Origin: Chaetomium olivaceum
Lineage: Eukaryota; Ascomycota; Sordariomycetes; Sordariales; Chaetomiaceae
Assembly: GCA_039881045.1 (NCBI GenBank)
Contig: JAYWVB010000042.1
Span: 186,001 to 250,000 of the forward strand
DNA: 64,000 nt
Direction: 5' to 3'
The notes beneath the pieces were generated by a model. That model searched no databases, was not told the DNA's origin, and saw only the letters and a list, made by a program, of their open reading frames with translations. Shown here one piece after another: positions 1-11,697 of this stretch (its first letter is position 1; each line of letters opens with the position of its first letter). The position numbers and the translations under genes were made by a program.

Positions 1-2585
1 GACCCTGATTCAGGCGTCTCCGCGAGGGTCTTTTGCCTGGGCGCGGGGAAGCTCCCCTTCTTGTCGATGGCGTCGACGAGGCGGTGGAAGCGCTTGTAGA
101 GGGCCTCGGCGCGGATGAGGGTCGAGTCGAGGTCGATGCTGCACGAGAGCTCGTTGACTGCGACGGGGTGTTAGCAAATGAGTCTATATATATGGTGGGT
201 ATGTACAAGTTGTGGGGACATACTGTATTTCAAGACCTCGTCAAAATGCTTGAGATGGATCATGATCACGTCGCGGTGCTTCTCCAGGATGGCGAGCGCG
301 ACAAACAGGTGGAAACTGCTGCTGAGGTAGTCGGTCCAGAGCACCTCCCACAAGTGCAGCACGTCAGGCCAGTCGAACTCGCGCTTGTACCAGACCAGCA
401 GCATGCGGAAGAAGAAGAAGAAGTTGGTGCTGTCGGCCGACTCGAGGTGGGCGTACAGCTTGGGGTCCATGAACTGCACGAGGTGGTCGAGCGTGCGCAG
501 CTGCGAGCGCATGCCGGACTGGTCGCGCAGGAAGTTGCGCTCCATGCGGTCCATGAAGCACTTGAAGCCCCAGAAGGCCAGGGCGTCATCCTGCAGGACG
601 GCGTAGATGGGCGCGAGCAGGTCTGACATGCCCTGTACGTAGCCCAGGTCGCGGTTGTATTCGTTGTAAGTCAGTAGCATGTCCTTGAGCTGCTCCAGGT
701 GCACGTTGGTGCCGACGGTGGAGAAGGGCGACTCGGGGTCTGGATGAGGAATGTCTTCCCCGGCGAAGATGGGGACGTTGCGATCAGTGCGGTGGACGTC
801 CTTTTCTGTGAGGGGTTAGACATATATTTGAAGATATGCATTAGAGGGGACGTAGCGAAGTACTCACCGATACGTCCTCGCTGTTCTCGCCACCACTCGC
901 CCTCCTCGCCCTCCCCGCCCTTGTCGATCTGGCGCTCCCACCAGGCGCCCTTAAGCTTAATATAGGCGTCTCGGAGCGAGGCAGCCTGAGCTTTGCGCTC
1001 GTCTGCCGTGCTGTACCACTCGTACACGCCGAGCAGGAACACCCAGGCCTCCTTGCGCACGCCATCCTCAGCATCTAGCCCACCGTGGAACACGCGCTCC
1101 TTGACCTCGTCCACCGTCACCGACAGGCGCCCCGTTCGGGGGTCGAAGAAGGACTTCCATTCCTTGAGGGTCACCGGCTTCCGCATCTGCTCCAGCGTCA
1201 AGCTGCTGGTGCTGTCGAGCAGCTCAAACTCGCCCACGTCGGTGTCCTCCAGCTCCATGACCTCGCGAGCGGTCCATATCCGTTGGCTGCGATCACGCTC
1301 GCTCTGCTCGGCGATGCCCATAGCCCACCGAGCCAGATAGATGCGCGCGCTGTCAAACTCCTCCTGCAGCGTCTGCACCTCGGGGTTCCGCAGCAACCTC
1401 CTCATCTGCGGCGGCATGCGCGGGTTATCCAGCACATCCTGCGCGGTCTGGCGCGTAAACGTCGTGACCTTGCTAAACTTCTCCATGATATTCCACCCGG
1501 TCTCTTTGACGAACTTCATAAACGGATCCATCCCACCGTCCCTACTCCCCGCACCACCACCACCACCACGACCCCCCGCAGCAGCACCCCTCGACGGCCC
1601 AGGCACACCGCCCCCAACAACGGTCCTCACATTCCCGGGCCCCTTCCCGCCAAACGCGAGACTGTCCTCCTCACTCGGCTCGACCAGATACACATTCGGC
1701 TCCGCGACGCTGCGCTCGACCGTCACATAGCGCTTCAGCCAGCGCAGCACCTCGTCGCCGCCCCAAAACATCTCGCCGGCATCGCCAAACGGGTCAAACG
1801 CATCGCGCGCGCGGCGGCGCTTCTGTAGTAGCGTGCTCTGGCACTCGTTGTCGTGGAAGAACAGCGGCGGGAAACTGTCGCCCGCGCGCGAGTTGAGCAC
1901 CACGCTGCCGTACCACCAGCCGACGCTCGGCGGGCGGACGAGCAAGGAATAGACGGCGGAGACGGGGACGGCGAAGGCGTAGTGGCCGACGCCCGTGGCC
2001 GGGTGGGTGGTGATGGTGGGCGGGGGCGGGACGAGGTAGGATTGCTTGGGCGGGGAGTCGGTGTCGCAGAGGTCGACTTTGACGTAGATGGAGGCGGCGT
2101 CGCCGAGGGCGGATTCGGGGCCAGGCTAGCAGGAGGTCGGACGAGGAGAGGGTGGTGGAGGAGGAGGAGGTGGGGCGTTGTTGGTCATTGGTGTTGTTGT
2201 TGCTGGCGGCGGCGGCGGCGGTGCCTTGGGGGCGTTTTTGTTGGAGTAGGGCGATGTAGCCGGGAATGTTGTCGCGAGCGGAGGGGGTTGGATGGATGTA
2301 GACTTTGGACTTGGAGAAGAGAAGCTTGACACCACGGCCAGTTTCGGTGTGGGTGATGGTGTCATAGTCGCCTTCCTCGTCGTCGCTCATGGCGTAGAAG
2401 CTACCCGTTGGCGAGGGTGGACGGGGCGGATGGGAGATGGTCGAAAATGAAGAGGTGGCTGTTGTTGTGGTGGTGGCCGGCGTTGTTGGTGCTGCTGCTG
2501 CTGTTGCTGATGGTTGGGATGAGGATGGCTCCGGATTGAGGTTTGCCGACGACGAAGACGACGTCATCTTTGTGATCCGGGTCAT
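1..2585 (-). CDS. GYP7: Rab GTPase-activating protein GYP7 (TBC domain), 3' end beyond the window
   Basis: TBC-domain protein predicted to stimulate GTP hydrolysis by vacuolar Rab Ypt7. The N-terminal GYP7 region (hallmark KVYIHPTPSARDNIPGYIAL) is followed by the TBC core, with arginine-finger motif IEKDVHRTD and glutamine-finger motif YVQGMSD. Introns are read at 806..867 and 158..223; the protein then runs off the left edge while still coding. The first ATG is at 2585; a second in-frame ATG is at 2567, and either could be used. The frame breaks at the G4 run at 2117-2120. About 156 residues lie upstream, and the conserved text (ESALGDAASIYVKVDL) resumes one base out of register. The downstream frame is open and conserved, so this looks like a one-base sequence error rather than a dead gene. 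Family assignment is secure; the start and the break are less so. Confidence 0.88.
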
Positions 2586-3437
2586 CTCGTCAGTCACTCA
2601 CAACTTCGCAGCTTTGCTGGGTTTGGGACTAGTAATCGCGGGGTTATTGGTTTACTGGTTTGCCTTGCTGGTAGCCTCGCACAGGTGTGCAAATCTGAAA
2701 GCGGAATGTCTGAGAGGCGCATGTCACAGGCGAGTGGTCTGTTGTTGGTGTCAGCTGGTCTTTTAAGCTGCATGTGCTCTGAGAAACAGCCCCGCGATTG
2801 ATGATGCGAGCTTGGAGGGGTAGGGGGCCGAGGTAGCAGTACTTACTGCCCCTGCAGAATGCTGGCGAAAGTTAAGTAGCTCTACCTTAATTTATTTGCC
2901 GTGCCTTAATCGCAATTCGCCCCTGACGCGTACCACCAGGGACAGTCGTCGTCATTTGGTTCAACTACGATATGGCAACGGCAGCATATAACGTACACAA
3001 TTAGGGATCATCTAACAACTTCGGGACTCAAATAACCTCGCAAAACATTATTAGGGGTTACACAAGAAACATGCACCAATTCAATATAAGGCCAGTCTTG
3101 TTGCATGTTCCCGTTGGTGCTGCGCCATTAGAGTACTATTGTCTTGGCCGGCCAGACAAATAGACGCAAAAATCACCAGGTCCACAAGCCCATCCCATAA
3201 GTACACGGTCTCTCCTCTAAGTCCCCCATCCTCAAATGATATTGATCTCTCCTTTCTGCCGAAGACTGGCGGAAGCTCTCGGCGCGGCGGGGAGCGCTAT
3301 CCAGAAGCGAGTGGATGGAGCAACCGGTGTGCTATATATATCGTACCGGTCAGGATGTATTTTGTTGTTGTATGCAAACCGGGACTAGAGGGCGTTAGTG
3401 GCCCAGTAGATCAGTTTTTCATCTCGTATGTGGTGTA
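2586..3437. other. Intergenic, GYP7 promoter side and MSO1-like 3' side
   Basis: No supportable gene. It holds the upstream region of GYP7 and the 3' flank of the MSO1-like gene, both on the minus strand. Short open frames here lack biased codon use and splice structure. Confidence 0.5.
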
Positions 3438-4332
3438 TTATCGCGGCCGTGGACCGCTGGGCAGTCCTCCTCTAGGGTTGCTCGGCAGCCCATAGCTTCT
3501 CCCGCCGGTTTGTCCTCGGCCTCCTGAGCCGCCGCCTGAGTTTGGATTCTCGTACCCTCCGTCCGACCACAGCGCATTCGTGCTCATGGCAGGCCGCTCG
3601 GTGCCGCCCCTGCCCCCATAACCACCATCACCGCCGCCCCCACTGGCCCCTTGGTTCCCCCATCCCCATCTGTTCCCCGACTGCTGTCCCGGTGGCGGGC
3701 CCTGCTGCTGCTGCTGCTGTACCGGCGGCTGGAACGGCCCGCCCGAACTGGGGCTCGTCGTCCTCGCGCCGCCCCACAGCCTCTGCTTTAGCTTCTCCTG
3801 CGCGCTGACGCCTCCCGACGCGCCGCTGGGTGCCGGACTAATCGCATCAGCCCTCCCGCTCCCCGCCGTCTGGTAACTCCCCGCGCGCTGTCCGCCCATC
3901 CCCGGTCGCTGCCCCGGATCAGCACCACCACCGCCGCCCGCAAAGGGATTCCGACTACTCGCAAACTGGCCCCGCCCTTGCGCACCGGCATTATTCCCAC
4001 CACCACCACCATCCCCCCAGAGACTACTCAACCCCCCAGCAGCAGCAGCACCCTGTCCCTGCCCCTGCCCTTGCTGCCCCAACCCGCCATATCTCCCCGC
4101 GCCCTGTCCAGCAGCCGCATAGACAGTCTGCTGCGGCGGCGGCGCGCGCGGGTCGGGCGGCAGCCAGGTCGGTAGAGCCTGGCCCTTCTCGGCGTAGTAG
4201 GCGCGCAGCACGCGGCACACGTGGTGTGTCGTCGTCGGTGTCGCCGTCGGACTCGCCGCCAAAGTAGGTGCGCTGTAGCTTGGAGATGTTGGTCGACGCG
4301 TTGGAGAGCAGGTCTTTGTACCACGACGCCAT
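3438..4332 (-). CDS. MSO1-like protein with Sec1-binding N-terminal domain
   Basis: The N-terminus (MASWYKDLLSNASTNI, then YFGGESDGDTDDDT, HVCRVLRAYYAEKG) matches the Sec1-binding domain of fungal Mso1, which helps the SM protein Sec1 act on exocytic SNAREs at the plasma membrane. The rest is Gly/Gln/Pro-rich low complexity with a short basic motif QEKLKQRLWGGA. Length is about 297 aa. The ATG at 4332 begins the conserved domain. The domain changes frame near 4221-4224 (gtgg): the ESDGDTDDDT half and the HVCRVLRAYY half are adjacent but one base out of register, with no splice signals between them. I infer a one-base insertion in the sequence. The family match is from recognition of the motif and is fairly firm; the role in exocytosis is inferred from yeast. 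Confidence 0.75.
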
Positions 4333-4961
4333 GGCGAGGGCGGTGGGATGGGGCGCGGACCGGAGCGGTGTGGTAGCTAAGCTGGTTGTGACTTTTTGTT
4401 TTGTTTTTTTCTGTTTGGGGGATGGGAGAGGGTTGGTTTGCGATTGGGGTTTCTTTTCGGTGGTTGGATTTGGGACGGGAGGAGTCCGGGTAACTATAGG
4501 TGGTTTAGAGGAGGCGGGGTGTTGGTCGAGATAACGGTGCGGCGGTGACGGTGAACCGTGGATGGGGATGAGATCGGGACGGTTCAACGTCGTGGATTGG
4601 GGTGTAGAATGCTAGAAAATGGAATGTTTTTGAGATGGTCGTGTATCCAAGAACAGCAAGCCCCAATTATAAGCCGCGCGCGATCTGCGATACTGTACGT
4701 TGTCACCGATGCGATGGGAGATGAAGGAGTTGGTTTTGGCGCTGAGTTGAGACTTGAGCTGCGCCAGGGTTCCCTGCTGCATTTCAGGCGGTGTTTCGGC
4801 TGCGGGATGGCCCCACTTATAGTTACTCGACCTGCAGAACAGCTCCGTATTTGTAATTACACCTTGAACATCACCTTTACCACTGTAGGTAACATAACTC
4901 TTTCACGATATTCCTCATCACAACTGCAATCTAGAGAACCACCTAGGCACCCAGTTATCAT
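4333..4961. other. Intergenic between ValRS 3' end and MSO1-like start
   Basis: No gene supported. It contains the MSO1-like promoter and the ValRS 3' flank. I looked here for a lost C-terminal coiled-coil exon of ValRS and saw no convincing basic heptad-like frame. Confidence 0.45.
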
Positions 4962-7900
4962 TCAATCGGTCTGGTTAGCCTTCAGGTACACAGTCATGGT
5001 TGACGAGACCGAAAGGAAAGCACATCCTTCCAAGTCCGATCCCGCTTCTCCAGACCCGAGCATCTTCAGAGAAGCGGCAGCTTTACCAACCAGCGACTTG
5101 AGAGGGCCAACCTCAGCCCGAAGAAGGGAAAGGTCGGCTGGGTCCTGACAAGCAACATATCCTATATCACACACCGTTAGCTTTGCGCCGAGTCACCACC
5201 AGATGGACGCCTTGTTACGTACCGAGTCCGTCCTTCTTGATTCCTGTGTCGGCTGCCAACGACCGGATCCCTTTGGCGCATGAGATAACGAGCTCGAACT
5301 TCTCAGAAGCATTACCATCGTCCATGTCCGCTCGGTACTCCGGATACCGCGCTTTGACAATTGACGGGGTCGAGTCGCCCTGTCTCCTAGGCAACCGCTG
5401 CCACAGTTCCTCACTCAGGAACGGCATGAACGGGTGCGTGAGCGTAAGACCGCCTTCTACGGCAGCATAGAGCGTGTCAATAGCACTTGCTTTGGCCGTT
5501 TCACTTCCGTCCTGGAGGACAGCTTTGGAAGTTTCCTAAGCCTTGTTAACTTCCATCGGTACTTCGAATACTGTCAATGCCCCAGTGAATACCCCCAGTG
5601 AGACTCACAATGAAGACATCACACACGTCGTCGTACCAATACCGGTACACGGCCTGCGCCGACCGCGAAAACTCCCTTTTCTCCAGAGCCTCGTGGACAG
5701 CCCGGGCGGCAGCGTTCAGTCGGTGGAGGACCCAGCGCTCCGAGAGAGACTCGTTGCCCGTTTTCGCGAGCTTCGAGGGAGGGACATAGCCGGCTGGGAG
5801 CTTCCCTAGGACGTACTTGGTCGCTTGGTAGATTTTGTTGCAGAACCTGCGGTATCCTGCCATGACCTTGATGTCAAAGTTGACATCACCCCCTGCGAAA
5901 GTTAGCTTGTTGGTTCGAACGATTTCTGGTGGCGAGTGGGCGCGACATACCACCTGTCGTGTAGCTGATGAGCGAGAACCGCAGTGCGTCCGCTCCGCAT
6001 TCGGGAATCCCATTCGGAAAGGAAAGCTTTTGGTTTTTGCTGGCAACCTTGTACTCGGACTCGTCGAGGTTCCCAGTTTTCAAACTTTCTTGTAGCGCCT
6101 CAAGCGAGATGCCTTCCATGACCGCCACCGGATCCAGCACGTTGCCTAAAGACTTGGACATCTTGCGGCCTTGGGCGTCCCGGATGAGCGAGTGGCAGTA
6201 CACCTCCCGGAAGGGGACCTGACCGGTGAGTTTTAAGCTGACCATAATCATGCGCGCAACTGTCGTCTGGTTAGCGCTGCGAAGAACTTGGGGAGGCTGG
6301 CGGTCTCACTCCAGAAGAACAGGGTATCCCATCCACTCTCTAGGACACTCATCGGGAACAAGTTCTGCATATCATGCGTCTTGTGCGGCCATCCCAGCGT
6401 AGCAAAAGGCCACAAAGCCGAAGAAAACCAGGTGTCGAGCACATCCGGATCTCTCTCGAGCGAGAACTCCCTCCCGGGGAACCTCTTCGCCGCCTTCTCT
6501 CTCGCCTCCACCTCACTCCGCGCCACGATCCAAACCTCCCCCTCCGACTCCAACCCGCCAGCAGCAAACCTAGCGAGATACGCCGGGATCTGATGCCCCC
6601 ACCACAGCTGCCTCGACAGACACCAATCATTAATATTCTCCAGCCACTGGAAATAGCTCCTGCTCGCCGTCTCGGGACGAATGGTCACATCCCCACACCG
6701 CACCGCCTCCATCGCCGGCCCGGCCAACTCCCGCATGCTCATCCACCACTGCGGCTTCATCACCGGCTCAATCACATCCCTCGACTTGGCACACAGCCGA
6801 ATCGTCATCGGATTCTCCTCCTCCCCCACCAACAACCCCAACCTCTCCAACTCCCCCCGCAACTCCCTCCGCACATCATAGCGCTTCATCCCCGCAAACC
6901 GCCCGCCCGCATTCGCGTTCATCGTCCCGTCGTCATTCAGCACGTTGATGCACGGCAACCCGTGCGCCACGCCGACGGCGAAATCCTTGGCGTCGTGCGC
7001 CGGCGTGATCTTGACCGCGCCGCTGCCGAAGGCCGGGTCGGCGATGCCGTCGGCAATGATGGGCAGCAGCCGGCCTTCGACAAACGGGTGCTGCGCCAAG
7101 CGCCCCACGAGGTGGGTGTAGCGCGCGTCGGTCGGGTGCACGGCGATGGCGACGTCGCCGAGCATGGTCTCGAGGCGCGTGGTGCTGATGGTGATGGTTT
7201 CGGTTGTCGTTGTGGTGGTGGCTGTGGTAGTGGTGGTTGTGGGGGTGGTGTTGTCGGGGTTGTTGTTGTTGTTGATGGGGACGAGGGGGTAGGCGAAGGA
7301 GGTGAGCACGCCAAACTCGATCTTGCGGTCGTACCCCGGGATGGCGAGGAGGGTGCGGCCGGGCAGGTCGATGCTGTCGACTTCGAGGTTGGAGACGGTT
7401 GTGTTGAGGTGCACACACCAGTTCACGAGCCGGTTGGCGCGGTAGATGAGCCCGTCGTCGTGCAGCCGCACGAAGGCTTCGATGACGGCTTCGCTCAGCT
7501 GGGGGTCCATGGTGAAGGCCTCCCGGGTCCAGTCGTAGGAACCGCCGAGGCGGCGGAGCACTTTGTTGATTTTGGTGTGGTATCTGTTTGTTTGGTTATG
7601 AGGTTATGGGGTACTCAGGAACGGGGGAATGGGTAACGTACTCGTCTTTCCATTTGAGTGCCCTCGCCACAAAACCCTCCCGACCGAGATCATGCCGGGT
7701 CTTGCGCTCTCTTCTCCACAACATCTTCTCGACAACGGACTGGGTACTGATGCTGGCATGGTCACATCCGGGGAGATAGAGCGTGGTGAAGCCCCTCATC
7801 CGGTGCCAGCGGATGAGCAGGTCCTCGAGCGCCGTTCCCAGGGCATGGCCACAATGCAACGCGCCAGTGACGTTCGGGGGAGGGAGTGGGATGACAAAGG

Positions 7901-8396
7901 CACCCGGACTAAGATTCTGGCCATCCTCGGCGAACTCGGGCTCGAAGAATCCCATCTTGGCCCACCATGCATCCCAGGCGGACTCGACGACGGCCGGGAT
8001 ATAGGCCGAGTGGTGCGGTGAATCGAGGGGGCCGAGGACTGGAGAGTAACCTGAACTTAGAGACGGATTGGGACAACGGGCATTGTTTGGATTACCGACC
8101 TTTCTTCTCGCCTGGTGGTGTTTGCTCGACATACTTGGGAAGTTCCGCTTGATCGGTGGTCTTGTGAACTTTGGTTCCTGCTGTGATGCGGGCTTGTTGG
8201 GCAGCTTGTTTCTCTGCGAACCTTTTGGCTTTCTCTGCTTTCTGGCGCTCTTTTTCGGCTGCATGGAAAAAAAAGATAAACATCTTATTAGCGAAATCTT
8301 AGGGATTACAAGACCATACATACCTTTTTTGTCAAGTTTCATTCCTGCCATAGCCGCAGCGGCCCTTTCTGGCCCGTCGTTTGCCTGAGAAGCCAT
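4962..8396 (-). CDS. Divergent valyl-tRNA synthetase paralogue, C-terminally short
   Basis: Class Ia synthetase that charges tRNA-Val. Eight exons give 1002 aa; introns are at 8259..8323, 8039..8099, 7584..7641, 6260..6309, 5893..5950, 5536..5608 and 5162..5222, and the total is in frame. It has a Lys/Glu/Ala-rich N-terminus as in fungal cytosolic ValRS, catalytic motifs PNVTGALHCGHALG and RKMSKSLGNVLDP, a CP1 editing domain (ETMLGDVAIAVHP, FGSGAVKITPAHD) and an anticodon-binding domain (HPFMPFLSEELWQRLP). No mitochondrial presequence is apparent. Oddities: GCDHASIST where the family has GCDHAGIST; TTRLET instead of TTRPET in the editing site; an Asn/Thr-rich insertion at about 7185-7275; and a stop after TVYLKANQTD, so the usual C-terminal coiled coil is missing. 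ATG 8396 is chosen as the first true ATG. It could be the sole enzyme or, more likely, a second specialised copy. Confidence 0.85.
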
Positions 8397-8793
8397 TGCG
8401 TTCACTTGGTTGACAATAGTGAGAAAATGGTGAGTTCTAGCATGAGTAAGAGTTGATGCGCATATATATAAGTAATGTGCTGGGTCAACAGAATGTGACT
8501 CATGGGTAACAAAATATCAGTCAGACAGGGTGAGTTTGTGGTATAAGTGATGTGACTCGATATTCATGCATGTTGGGGGCCGTTGCATAGATGCATAACA
8601 CGCCGAATTAAAATGCATCACCTTGAACCAGGTTTAAAACTTAAATCTTTAACCTTCCTTAGCCACGGTCAGTCATAGTCAATGATTATAGTCACACATT
8701 TTCAATACTTGACGTGGGTGGAAATAGATTTGGTGGTCGGTAACACTAACTTGACATCAACACCACACCACGTCTTACTCTAATTATTGGCGA
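8397..8793. other. ValRS promoter region
   Basis: No gene. A TATATATAAG-like stretch at 8462-8472 lies about 70 bases upstream of the ValRS ATG and could serve its promoter on the minus strand. The left part is the 3' flank of the DUF3716 gene. Confidence 0.35.
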
Positions 8794-9625
8794 TTAGACA
8801 CTTGTAGGCTTTCTCTTCCCGACCCGGCGGCGGCGTCTGTCTGAGTCCCGCCGGCGCCCAATTGCATCACCCACCAGGCGCTGCAGTACCTCGAGTTCAG
8901 AAAAAGACATCTGATCAAGCAGAGCCGGTGTCAGCTGCTGAACATCCTCTCCTTTTGTCTCTCGTCCTCGACACGCCGAGCCGGTGTCTTCACCTGAATT
9001 TCCTCCTCAATTGGTCTCTCTTCTTCAACAAGACGAGCCGGTGGCTGCGGCTGAGTCTCTTCCTCCTTTTGTCTCCCTTCTTCCTTGCGCCGATCCCTCT
9101 CGCCTCCGGCTCACGTCAGCACATGTCGCAGAACTAAAGATAAAAGGGACGGCTCACCGACAGCCAAGCTGCAGACAGAATGACGACCAGAATAGAAGCA
9201 ATTGGTGCATGCTCCGCCCAAGACATCGCTGCTGGGGGCAAGACACATCGGCGCGGGGGTCGGCCCTCTGTGTTTACTGCATTGCCTGCAGTTCGGTTTC
9301 TCTACTGTCTCCTCCTCGAAGATGTAAACCGCCATCGCCATGGCGCGCTCGTCTCGGTCTATGTTCCAATGAGCTTCGACTCTCTCGTCGCCCAAGAGGT
9401 AGGTGGCGGGCTCGAATGGGCGTTGGATGACCTGAAGGTGTGTCAATTCAAAATGTCATGTCTTGGTATTGCAATTAATCGGCATACCTCGTGGGCGGCG
9501 AGGTAAGTAGCGACCTTGCTGTAGGGCTTCCGCCGTAGCTGATCCACGATCTGGCTTGTTAAGTCAGAGCCAACGGTTGGTGCCTCGCCGTCGGGCTGTT
9601 TGGGGTCCTCTTTCCTTGTCTCCAT
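8794..9625 (-). CDS. DUF3716-type zinc-cluster-like fungal protein
   Basis: Function unknown. The signature CRQCSKHRGP...GGACTNCFYSGRHSVCSL, four or more Cys with Gly/Pro between them, is that of the fungal DUF3716 family; many members sit in large lineage-specific paralogue sets. The model has exons 9488..9625, 9158..9431, 8994..9109 and 8794..8937 (223 aa, in frame). The first intron is clear (GTATGC...TTCAG). The second (9110..9157) and third (8938..8993) are tentative. The C-terminal half is Glu/Arg-rich, ends in a basic tail (RRRRRVGKRKPTSV), and contains a 56-57-base tandem repeat. The third intron is one unit of that repeat, so a one-base frameshift in an intronless repeat is an equally good explanation. 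DNA or metal binding is possible but not shown. Confidence 0.6.
8921..9055 (-). repeat. Tandem repeat, three copies of about 56-57 bp
   Basis: Core CACCGGCTC(G/T) recurs three times on the minus strand, spaced 57 then 56 bases, each preceded by CAG and followed by a run coding for Glu/Arg. It lies inside the DUF3716 gene. The middle copy is either an intron or a 19-residue coding repeat with one base lost. Confidence 0.65.
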
Positions 9626-10149
9626 AGTGAACTGAAGGTGGAAAGAGTAAGGGCAAGGCTGAATTGTGTAGGTAGGTAGTGTCGAGAGGAGTACGATGTA
9701 ACTTGAGAAGGTAAAATGTTGATCAGTCTCAGGTGAGTGATGAATTTGGAAAATATGTTGGCCACCTGAGCGGAGGGTATTTGTGAGGATAGGGCACGAG
9801 AGGAAGTTGTTGTGGGAAACCTACGGCGACGGGGGAAGCCAGGTCGATTCGGGTTGGGAGGAAACAAGGAAGCGAGAGACGTGTAGGTTTTGTGTCTGTC
9901 AGGCTTTGGGGGGTAGCTCCGTCATCTGTCCGCCCAGATACACATGCCCGAGTGAACAACACCAATAAGATGTTCGGGTAAACAACACAGTAAGTTACCC
10001 AAGTAAACAATGTCAATAGGACGTACTCAGGATGACCCTGTTTCATAACAATTTGTGGCGCTCGCGTGATGGCATGTGCAGCCGTTTCATTACCATTGGG
10101 CTCCTGCCAATATAAACAAACTATTAGTCCCTCAGAACCTCGGAACGTC
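9626..10149. other. Intergenic between DUF3716 gene and MAK16
   Basis: No gene supported. It contains the DUF3716 promoter, the MAK16 3' flank and the short periodic repeat listed separately. Confidence 0.45.
9949..10026 (+). repeat. Degenerate about 25-bp repeat carrying GTAAACA motifs
   Basis: GTGAACA at 9952, GTAAACA at 9978 and GTAAACA at 10003, spaced 26 and 25 bases and each followed by similar sequence (ACAC or ATGT then CAATA/AGTAA). GTAAACA matches the forkhead-factor consensus, but binding is only a guess. Confidence 0.45.
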
Positions 10150-11333
10150 CTAAAATGCAAGCAGCTTCGCCCTCTCTGTCTCCCTCTCCACCTCGATCTC
10201 CTTGCGTTTCCGTGCCGAAGGCTTGACCGCGCGGCCTCTCTTCCGCTTGTCGCCCGTCTTCTTCTTCTTGACCTCTTCCTCGTCATCCTCCTCGCTGTCC
10301 TCCTCCTCATCGTCATCCTCTTCGTCGTCCTCGTCGCTGCCCAGCCAATCCTCAATGTCGGCCAGTTCTTCGTCCTCGCTCTCATCAAAGTCGGACACGT
10401 ACTCCACCGCGCCATCCTCTTCTTCGTCCTCCTCTTCAATCTCCTTCTCGAGTTCATCCTCGTCCTCGTCCTCGTCCTCGATGCCCTTGTCCAGATCCTT
10501 GTCCCGGACACCTTCGCCCTCCGTCTCGAGCGCATTCAGGACCTTCTTCCAGATGTTGGCGTTGCAGTTGAGCGGCATGTCGCCGTATGCGCCCTGTCGC
10601 AATCTCTCGAGCAACTCTCGCTCAATCGTCCGCTCCAGTTTCGCCGCCATCAACGCCTTGCGCTCTCTGGCCTCCTCGCGGTGCTTGATCTTGGGCGCCA
10701 TTTTCGGCACGAGTTGTTCGCCTAGCCTCGTCTCCTCCGCCGCTATCCTGCGCATACGGGTTGCCACTTGGACTAGCCGAGTAAGACGTTGCTTGCATTT
10801 GTGGAGGAGGAATTTCGGGAAGTATTGCAGCCGGCCTTCGATTTGTTGGAGCGCTTCTTGGTAGTTCTTAGAGAGCTTGATCTTCTCCCACCATTTTGAG
10901 GGCATGTGCGATCTTTCGATCTGTGCCAGGGAAGTCTGTTAGAAGCTTGCTACATCGCCTTGTCATTCGTCACGTACCGTCTTGATGTAGAGATAAATTG
11001 TTCCTTTGGGGGACGTCCTAACCGTCGCATAGCGGCTGTTGGCGAGGGGGCAACTTTGCCGGTTGCACAGGCCGCTCACCTATGTGGTTGTTAGCAGACG
11101 ATCGCCCGGTTATCTTTGGGGGTGACGTACTGAGTATTCATTTCTGCAGAAGTTGTTCCCTTTGGTTGTCCTAGTCGATGTTAGGGTGCGAGGCGACGGA
11201 AGAAACACAGACAAAGCCTACTTGAGCTTAAAAGCACAGAACTGTTCTGTAGTTTGGGTTAGCAGTTGTCTGTCTTACAAGGCGAATAATGATTCTTACG
11301 GTTGATGATTTGCCAAACGATTTCGTCAGACAT
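10150..11333 (-). CDS. MAK16: MAK16, 60S ribosomal subunit biogenesis factor
   Basis: Nucleolar protein needed for early 60S pre-ribosome assembly. Five exons (11300..11333, 11222..11246, 11131..11170, 10978..11079, 10150..10920) join in frame to 323 aa. The start MSDEIVWQIINQQFC is the family's invariant N-terminus, followed by NFCRNEYSVSGLCNRQSCP and SRYATVR, the Cys-containing core. Then comes PSKWWEKIKLSKNYQEALQQ, and lastly a long Asp/Glu-rich tail and a basic KKKKTGDKRKRGR segment suited to nucleolar targeting. Four introns are packed into the first 115 codons and the remaining 771 bases are intronless. It is transcribed away from MSS1; the two ATGs are 365 bases apart, so a shared promoter is likely. 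Confidence 0.95.
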
Positions 11334-11697
11334 TTTTGCTACTGGCTGTGGGCGTCGGCCACACTCGGTTCAGCCAGTTCTGTCGAGGAGTGGTGGGGGA
11401 AGAGGCCCAATTCAAAACCGTTCCTGGTCGTGCTTTTTGGAGGGGCTGCGAACGCGGTGTTGAAAAAAAATCCGGGGACTTGAAGTTTTGGTCTAGGATC
11501 CGGCCTGTGTTGCTCTTTTCTTATCTTATCATTTATGGGGCATATTCAATAAACTAGCCAATTGTGTGCGTCCGCTGCCAAGCTCTCTCTCGTTTCACCT
11601 CCCAAGGTTGCCTGCATCAATCGCAAGCTGCACTTGCCAACGGCTCCTTAACCCTTAGAACACCCACTACACAGCTCCTTGGTTGTGTCTGGAGTCA
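11334..11697. promoter_or_regulatory. Divergent promoter MAK16 / MSS1
   Basis: The 364-base gap separates two outward-facing start codons. No clear TATA box was seen. Both genes serve translation (cytosolic ribosome assembly and mitochondrial tRNA modification), so co-regulation is plausible but inferred. Confidence 0.5.

Noticed and set aside
6374..7636. 420-codon open frame antisense to valyl-tRNA synthetase
   Set aside because: Mirror of GC3-biased codons in the real gene; His/Arg/Pro-rich, no domain.
10202..10864. Ser-repeat frame antisense to MAK16
   Set aside because: Complement of the Asp/Glu run of MAK16.
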